NCBI GenBank assembly: GCA_022561255.1
Contig: JADFRO010000064.1
Location: 1-11,320 of the forward strand
Length of the DNA stretch: 11,320 nt
Origin: Planctomycetota bacterium
GTDB lineage: Bacteria; Planctomycetota; Phycisphaerae; UBA1845
Direction: 5' to 3'
The notes under the pieces are model-generated. The model was not told the DNA's origin. It ran no database searches and saw only the letters and a program-made list of their open reading frames with translations. The position numbers and the translations under genes were made by a program. Below, one piece after another: positions 6,599 to 11,320 of the stretch (position 1 is the stretch's first letter; each line of letters opens with the position of its first letter).

Positions 6599-7885
6599 AT
6601 GTCGACGCGGACACAATTACCGCAGAACCGCGACAACGCGGTGGATTGCCTGGAGCGTTTGTGTGCTGCGCTCTCACCGGAAGACCAAAGCGAGCGCCGC
6701 CGGAGCGCACTGGGGTCGATCAAGTCAGCGATCGATCAGGTGATGACGGAACACGCAGGTATGGCCGACGAGCTGTTGCTCGTTTACGAGCAACTTGGCG
6801 TCATCTTTGAGATCACGCGTGAGCTGCCGACGGTTCAGGAAGAGTCGGAGATTGTCACGTTGTTCGTCGCCAGCTTGCGGCGCAGTTTTCAACAGCGGCG
6901 TGTGCTCGTAGCGCAGCGGACGAGTGCGGGTGCCTGGTCGTTTGACGATGGCGCCTTTAGTGGCGATCGATGGCTTACGGATTTTGTGGAGCGGGGAAGT
7001 CAAGATACGGGAGTCGTCGTCGAACCGTGGCCCGACGAGGATTCGCAAGACTCGTTCGTCGAAGCGATGGTCGGTCCGGTGTGGTCGGGCGATACGTTGC
7101 TGTTCTCTATTGTACTACTGCGAGCTTCGGAGGCGGTGGAGTTTCGTGCAAGCGAGATGCTTTTGGTGGAATCCCTCACCAACTTTTGCGGCGACCTGAT
7201 TCGCAACCACAGGCTCGTGCAGGAGTTGCGCGAGTTGTCGGTCTCGATGGTGCGTTCGCTCGTCAACGCCGTCGATCAGAAGGACGAGTACACGTGCGGT
7301 CATTCGCTGCGTGTTGCCTTCTATGCAACCAAGTTGGGGCGTCATCTGAAGATGCGTGAGGTGGACCTTCAGATGTTGCAATGGAGCGCGTTGCTGCACG
7401 ACGTGGGCAAGATCGGCATCCGCGACGACGTGCTGAAAAAGGAAGGGCGCCTGACGGATGATGAGTTCAGCCACATTAAGGAACACCCGGTCCGAAGTCA
7501 TCGCGTCGTTCGGGAAGTGCCGCAGCTTTCCGACGCGCTCGACGGGATTCTCTACCATCACGAACACTACGACGGGGCCGGGTATCCGAAGGGTCTGGTG
7601 GGCGAGGAGATTCCCTTGCAGGCACGGATCATTCAGATCGCCGACGTCTTCGATGCGCTTACCTCCAACCGCTCCTATCGAAAGGCGTACGACTGGCGGG
7701 CGGCGCTGGACGTGATGGCCGAGGAGGCCGGCACAACCATCGACCCGCGGTTGCAGCGGGAATTTGACGGCTTGATACGCGGCGAGCTGGAGGGCAACCC
7801 TGACGCGTGGGTCCGAATCGTACGGCAAGCCAACTCCTTCGCACAAACTGTGGAAGAAGTGATCGTAGACAACCGGGAGTCATGA
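6599..7885 (+). CDS. GAF-like/HD-GYP cyclic-di-GMP phosphodiesterase
   Basis: This 428-residue cytoplasmic protein has an N-terminal helix, a GAF-like sensory region (about 57-205), and a C-terminal HD-GYP domain (about 210-395). HD-GYP enzymes hydrolyse cyclic-di-GMP to pGpG or GMP. Diagnostic residues are intact: H235, the HD pair H267-D268 with K271 in HDVGKIGI, H296, HHEHYDGAGYP at 320-330 including G328-Y329-P330, and D349. The protein is therefore probably active. The GAF assignment rests on pattern only (a leading helix ending near residue 75, a closing helix at 185-210). ATG 6599 has no strong ribosome site. It lies 31 bases after the response regulator and one base before the next gene. 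It has no receiver domain of its own, so the free-standing regulator may supply that input. Confidence 0.93.
   Translation: MSTRTQLPQNRDNAVDCLERLCAALSPEDQSERRRSALGSIKSAIDQVMTEHAGMADELLLVYEQLGVIFEITRELPTVQEESEIVTLFVASLRRSFQQRRVLVAQRTSAGAWSFDDGAFSGDRWLTDFVERGSQDTGVVVEPWPDEDSQDSFVEAMVGPVWSGDTLLFSIVLLRASEAVEFRASEMLLVESLTNFCGDLIRNHRLVQELRELSVSMVRSLVNAVDQKDEYTCGHSLRVAFYATKLGRHLKMREVDLQMLQWSALLHDVGKIGIRDDVLKKEGRLTDDEFSHIKEHPVRSHRVVREVPQLSDALDGILYHHEHYDGAGYPKGLVGEEIPLQARIIQIADVFDALTSNRSYRKAYDWRAALDVMAEEAGTTIDPRLQREFDGLIRGELEGNPDAWVRIVRQANSFAQTVEEVIVDNRES
7875..7879 (+). promoter_or_regulatory. Ribosome binding site of the degenerate GGDEF gene
   Basis: GGGAG within the last codons of the HD-GYP gene is seven bases before GTG 7887. 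With a one-base intergenic gap it supports translational coupling and the GTG start. Confidence 0.6.
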
Positions 7886-7886
7886 C

Positions 7887-9233
7887 GTGACACTAACTCT
7901 ACTCTTACCGTGGTTTCCGATCCTCCTCGCTGTCGGGGTCGGAGGCCGTCTCCTGGGCCGAACCCGCGGCTTCGCGCTGGGTTTCCTGAGCGCCATGTTC
8001 TGGGTCGTTCTCGTGCAGGCATCTGCGGGAACTGGAATCTGGCGCGATCCGTGGACGCTCGTTACGGTGTTGGTTGGAGCGGTCGCGATTTTCGCGATGG
8101 GCGGGTGGTCGGGCCAACACGACGCCGAGTCCGTCGGTCGCAGCGAAGGAGTTGCCGCCGCTGAAGTACAACAACTGGGGGTATCTGCGGGCGGGCACGC
8201 GGTCGTGGGCCTCGAACAGATCGCCAGCGTGATCGAGCGATTCGACGACTGGTTGACCGAGCACCGCTACGACAGAGATCCTTGGCCTGACTTTGCAGAG
8301 TTCATCCGCGGCGTTCTCTACCGCTGTTGCAACGCGACGCACGTTAAGACGTTCCGGTTGCTCAACGACGGAACTGAGCTGCAGACACTTCGACAACCTG
8401 ATCCGTTCGATGAACCAGAGCGAATCTCGACGGGGGAGGGCGTTATCGGACAGGTTGCCACTTCCGGCCGATCTTGGGTTGCGGTTGCGTCGGCGCCCGC
8501 CGCACAGCGCGAGCCCGGAATCTCGTGGTGTTTCCCGATTTCCCGAGGGGCCCGGCGCGTCGGCGTCGTTGCGGTAGGAAAGCTTGGCGTCGATCCGGTC
8601 GCGAGTGCATCGCTACTAAAGGCCGTATCCCATCTCGTCGGGCAATTCTGGAACACGCTCAGTGAGGTTGGGCAAAGCCGAAGTGCCGCACAGGAGGATC
8701 CGATCTCCGGTCTATACACACGGCAGGCGTTCCTCCACGTCGCTCAACAATCCTTGCGAGAGTCGTATCACCTGGACGAGCCCGTAGCGGTCGCTGTTGT
8801 TACGGTTCAGGGCTTGCGTGAACTCAACGACGCCGGGCGGTGGGAGGTCGCGGACGAACTCATCCGTGCCGTGGGCGATCTGCTTCGACGCAAAATGCGC
8901 CTGGACGATCGAATCGGGCGCTTCGACGGCTCGCGTTTCATCTGGTTGCTGCGCCGCGTCGATTCATCCTTGGCACAGATGATCGCGCGGCAGGTCGTGT
9001 CGCGCATCAAGTTGATCTGCGCCGATCCGGATCGGTGGCACGCCTCCATTTCCGTAAGGTGTGGGTTGACGGGAACGGGCACTGAGAAGCCTGATTTGCG
9101 CACGCTCGTGTCGCGCGCTCTGGTTCAATCTCACCGCGCCCGGGTCGACGGCGTAGAATTTTTGACCGACCTGCCGCCCGATCCATCAGCGGAAGCGCTA
9201 GTAGACACGAGCGCTGCGGAGGTGGTGCCTTGA
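7887..9233 (+). CDS. Membrane GAF/degenerate GGDEF protein
   Basis: This 448-residue protein has three hydrophobic N-terminal segments (about 4-23, 28-48, 56-75), a GAF-like region (about 105-260) and a C-terminal GGDEF fold (about 268-428). The GGDEF entry motif DPISGLYTRQAF (271-282) is clear. The active site is lost: the GGDEF sequence is DGSRF (347-351), and the first metal-binding Asp is Thr306. By contrast R338-x-x-D341 sits exactly five residues before that site, the usual place of the cyclic-di-GMP inhibitory site. It is therefore unlikely to be a cyclase and could be a membrane-anchored cyclic-di-GMP or partner-binding sensor. Start GTG 7887 follows the HD-GYP stop by one base, and the TGA overlaps the TTG of the STAS gene. 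The GAF boundaries are approximate. Confidence 0.88.
   Translation: MTLTLLLPWFPILLAVGVGGRLLGRTRGFALGFLSAMFWVVLVQASAGTGIWRDPWTLVTVLVGAVAIFAMGGWSGQHDAESVGRSEGVAAAEVQQLGVSAGGHAVVGLEQIASVIERFDDWLTEHRYDRDPWPDFAEFIRGVLYRCCNATHVKTFRLLNDGTELQTLRQPDPFDEPERISTGEGVIGQVATSGRSWVAVASAPAAQREPGISWCFPISRGARRVGVVAVGKLGVDPVASASLLKAVSHLVGQFWNTLSEVGQSRSAAQEDPISGLYTRQAFLHVAQQSLRESYHLDEPVAVAVVTVQGLRELNDAGRWEVADELIRAVGDLLRRKMRLDDRIGRFDGSRFIWLLRRVDSSLAQMIARQVVSRIKLICADPDRWHASISVRCGLTGTGTEKPDLRTLVSRALVQSHRARVDGVEFLTDLPPDPSAEALVDTSAAEVVP
9218..9222 (+). promoter_or_regulatory. Ribosome binding site of the plus-strand STAS gene
   Basis: GGAGG lies seven bases before TTG 9230, which overlaps the upstream TGA as TTGA. 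The good spacing supports the unusual TTG start. Confidence 0.75.
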
Positions 9234-9565
9234 GAGTTGAGCAGCAGCGCGTCGGAACCGTCGATGTCTTCACGCCGAATGCGGCGATGGTCGACCAGGA
9301 CGGCGAGGTCTTCATCGAGATTCTACTAAAGCGATTGACGTCACCCAATCCACGTGTGGTCGTTTCCATGCAGGAGGTTGCGTTTATGGATAGCGCCGCG
9401 CTGGAGGGGCTCATCGCCGCGGCGGACCAACTGAATCAGACGGCCACCTCGCTGAAGCTGGCGGCGGTAACGCCGACCTGTCGCGAGATTTTCGAGTTAA
9501 CCGGACTCGCCGGCCGATTTCGTTTCTTCACCGATGTGCAGGACGCGGTGAGGAGTTTCATGTAG
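9230..9565 (+). CDS. STAS-domain protein within the cyclic-di-GMP operon
   Basis: This 111-residue protein is a single STAS domain with the phospho-site loop FMDSAALEGL. S55 is preceded by D54, as in SpoIIAA, unlike the minus-strand STAS protein. Such proteins switch partners when the serine is phosphorylated by an HATPase kinase. No kinase of that type is encoded in this operon; the only one in the window is the acylphosphatase fusion about 8 kb away. TTG 9230 is chosen because GGAGG is seven bases upstream and the upstream stop overlaps it. Its place between a GGDEF-like protein and the ATPase suggests a scaffold or regulator of the motor, which is inference. Confidence 0.88.
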   Translation: MRVEQQRVGTVDVFTPNAAMVDQDGEVFIEILLKRLTSPNPRVVVSMQEVAFMDSAALEGLIAAADQLNQTATSLKLAAVTPTCREIFELTGLAGRFRFFTDVQDAVRSFM

Positions 9566-9586
9566 GCGGCTCGTGACGAGCTCGCC
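9565..9586 (+). other. Strong intergenic hairpin between the STAS gene and the ATPase gene
   Basis: Arms GGCG plus GCTCG (9565-9573) and CGAGC plus CGCC (9577-9586) form a nine-base-pair stem with a TGA loop and one bulged T at 9582. The stem begins on the last base of the STAS stop codon. No T-tract follows, so it is not a typical intrinsic terminator. It may tune or process the transcript ahead of the ATPase gene. Confidence 0.5.
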
Positions 9587-9606
9587 AATGGTTCCAGAGT
9601 AAACTT

Positions 9607-11316
9607 GTGGCTAACTTAACCATCGAAACCGCAGTACGTCTGGGCGATCAGCTCGTCCGTGATGGACTTATTACGCCCGAGCAGCTTGTCGAAGCGCTCT
9701 CGCGACAAGGTCAGGCGGGCGGTCGAATCGGCTCTGCGCTCATTGAGATTGGGGCTATTTCATCTGCGGCGCTGGTCGAAGCCCTTTCCGAACGCTTGGG
9801 CGTCAAGGGTTGCGTCCTCCGTCACGGGTTGATTGACCCCAAGGTAGCCAAGTCCGTCCCACGAGATGAGGCGGAGCGGTTGCGCGTGTTACCGATGTTC
9901 CGCGTTGGTGACGAATTGACGGTGGCGATGTTGGAGCCTCAGTCGCTTCCGATTGCGGATCGGCTGCGGGCTTTGGTCGGTTGCGAAATCCGTCCGATTC
10001 TCGCGTTGGAGGATAATCTGGCGGAGTTTCAACAGAAGTATCTCGCCGAGGAGGTAACGGTCGATTCGTTTCTTGCGTCGATGGAGGAAACGGACATCGA
10101 AATCGACGAGAGCGAGGCGATTGACGACGGTGCGATTACCGACCTGGACAAGATGGTCGAGGGCAGTCCGGTGGTCAACCTGGTGAACCTCGCGATCCTC
10201 ACGGCACTACGTGCCGGCGCGAGCGATGTACACATCGAGCCCGATCGAGACGCCACGCACATCCGGTGCAGGGTCGACGGTCACCTCAGGGAAATGCTCA
10301 AACCCCCCAAAGGTCTGCACGCTGCGATTGTCTCGCGGGTTAAGGTGATCGGGCACATGGACATCGCCGAGAAGCGCCTGCCGCAGGAGGGGCGCGTGCA
10401 TCTGGTAGCCGACGGGCGCGAGATAGATTTACGCGTGTCAACGATGCCTACCGTCCTCGGAGAGAAGGTCGTCCTGCGCATTCTGGATAAGTCCAATCTA
10501 AGTCTTGATTTGAGTACGCTGGGTGTGGGCGACGATGACCGCGCGGCGATCGAGACGATGCTTCGAAGTCCCTACGGTCTCATCCTGGTGACCGGTCCTA
10601 CGGGTAGCGGAAAAACGACGACCCTTTATTCGTGCCTGGATCTGCTGCGTAGCGAATCGACAAACATCGTTACGATCGAGGATCCGGTCGAATACCAGCT
10701 TCCACTGATCAACCAGGTTCAGGTTAACGAACGGGTCGGCCTCACCTTCGTTCGGGCTCTGCGATCCATACTTCGCCAGGATCCGGACATCATCATGGTG
10801 GGGGAGATTCGTGACGAAGAGACAGCGCGCGTGGCGATCCAGGCCGCTCTGACGGGGCATCTTGTGCTCTCGACGCTCCACACCAACGACTGTCCCGGCG
10901 GCGTGATGCGATTGCTGGACATGGGTATTGAGCCGTATTTGATTTCCGCATCGGTTCTCGGTTTCGTTGCCCAGCGTCTTGCACGCACCATCTGCCCATC
11001 TTGTAAGGCGTCGTATTATCCCCCCCCCACGTTGCTTCAGAGTGTCGGTTGGGAACGCAGAACGAACGAGCTTTTCCAAACGGGCGAGGGATGCCGGCGC
11101 TGCAACAATACCGGGTTCCTGGGGCGGAGTGGCATTTATGAGATCATGCTATTGGACACCGAGCTGAAACGTATGATCCAAAACAGGGCCTCGGAAAGCG
11201 ACATCAGAGTCTACCTCGCGCAGGTCGGCTGGCGAACCCTTAGACAGCGGGCACTGGATCTTGTCGAGCGCGGTGATTCGACGATCGAGGAAGTTATTCG
11301 CGTCACACGATGGTAG
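9607..11316 (+). CDS. GspE/PilB-family secretion or pilus assembly ATPase with MshEN domain
   Basis: This 569-residue hexameric motor ATPase powers pilus extension or type II secretion from the cytoplasmic face. An N-terminal MshEN-type region carries two tandem 24-residue motifs (residues 11-34 and 40-63) of the kind that binds cyclic-di-GMP. The ATPase core has Walker A GPTGSGKTT (330-338), Asp box TIEDPVEY (356-363), Walker B with D394, G399 and E400, and His box H418/H425. Two CxxC pairs (C463/C466, C496/C499) form the zinc site typical of GspE and PilB. Everything needed for activity is present. GTG 9607 has only a weak ribosome site. I cannot tell GspE from PilB by sequence alone, so no symbol is given. 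The gene ends four bases before the window edge; pilT- or gspF-like genes would be expected next. A C9 run at 11020-11028 lies within the zinc-binding loop. Confidence 0.95.
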   Translation: MANLTIETAVRLGDQLVRDGLITPEQLVEALSRQGQAGGRIGSALIEIGAISSAALVEALSERLGVKGCVLRHGLIDPKVAKSVPRDEAERLRVLPMFRVGDELTVAMLEPQSLPIADRLRALVGCEIRPILALEDNLAEFQQKYLAEEVTVDSFLASMEETDIEIDESEAIDDGAITDLDKMVEGSPVVNLVNLAILTALRAGASDVHIEPDRDATHIRCRVDGHLREMLKPPKGLHAAIVSRVKVIGHMDIAEKRLPQEGRVHLVADGREIDLRVSTMPTVLGEKVVLRILDKSNLSLDLSTLGVGDDDRAAIETMLRSPYGLILVTGPTGSGKTTTLYSCLDLLRSESTNIVTIEDPVEYQLPLINQVQVNERVGLTFVRALRSILRQDPDIIMVGEIRDEETARVAIQAALTGHLVLSTLHTNDCPGGVMRLLDMGIEPYLISASVLGFVAQRLARTICPSCKASYYPPPTLLQSVGWERRTNELFQTGEGCRRCNNTGFLGRSGIYEIMLLDTELKRMIQNRASESDIRVYLAQVGWRTLRQRALDLVERGDSTIEEVIRVTRW

Positions 11317-11320
11317 GCCC

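Noticed and set aside
7115..7846. Long antisense open frame opposite the HD-GYP gene
   Set aside because: The plus-strand protein has all catalytic motifs intact. The antisense product has no recognisable fold or ribosome site.
10498..11079. Long antisense open frame opposite the ATPase gene
   Set aside because: It is a shadow of conserved Walker and zinc motifs on the plus strand.

Overview
The window is GC-rich bacterial DNA that reads as a chromosomal segment of a Planctomycetota-like organism. That assignment is an inference. It rests on the flavour of the single-domain STAS proteins (LSSAALG phospho-site), the GAF/HD-GYP and STAS genes next to a GspE/PilB ATPase, and frequent GTG/TTG starts. 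It was not checked by any search. There are no rRNA or tRNA genes, transposases, CRISPR repeats or other clear signs of recent transfer.

Layout. (1) Bases 1-75 may be the last 24 codons of a plus-strand gene. (2) Bases 89-1244, minus strand: a two-gene partner-switching unit, a STAS anti-anti-sigma-like protein followed by an RsbW-like HATPase protein fused in frame to a complete acylphosphatase domain. (3) Bases 1245-1472 form a divergent promoter region, followed by a secreted zinc-dependent phospholipase C-like protein (1473-2414). (4) metK, S-adenosylmethionine synthetase, has its own good promoter and ribosome site (2602-3846). (5) About 395 bases without a convincing gene follow (3847-4241). 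(6) Bases 4242-11316 hold a tight plus-strand run of six genes: membrane PAS histidine kinase, single-domain response regulator, GAF/HD-GYP cyclic-di-GMP phosphodiesterase, membrane GAF/degenerate-GGDEF protein, a second STAS protein, and a GspE/PilB-type ATPase. The run probably continues past the window edge.

How the genes may work together. The six-gene run looks like a control deck for a type IV pilus or type II secretion motor. The kinase and regulator sense a signal, and the HD-GYP enzyme can remove cyclic-di-GMP. The GGDEF protein has lost its catalytic residues but keeps an inhibitory-site motif, so it may bind the nucleotide rather than make it. The ATPase carries an N-terminal MshEN-type tandem motif, a known cyclic-di-GMP receptor, so it can plausibly read out the nucleotide level directly. 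The STAS proteins suggest an added Ser-phosphorylation partner switch whose kinase may be the minus-strand HATPase-acylphosphatase fusion. That last link is speculative.

The most unusual single gene is the HATPase-acylphosphatase fusion. The most coherent system is the cyclic-di-GMP/ATPase operon.
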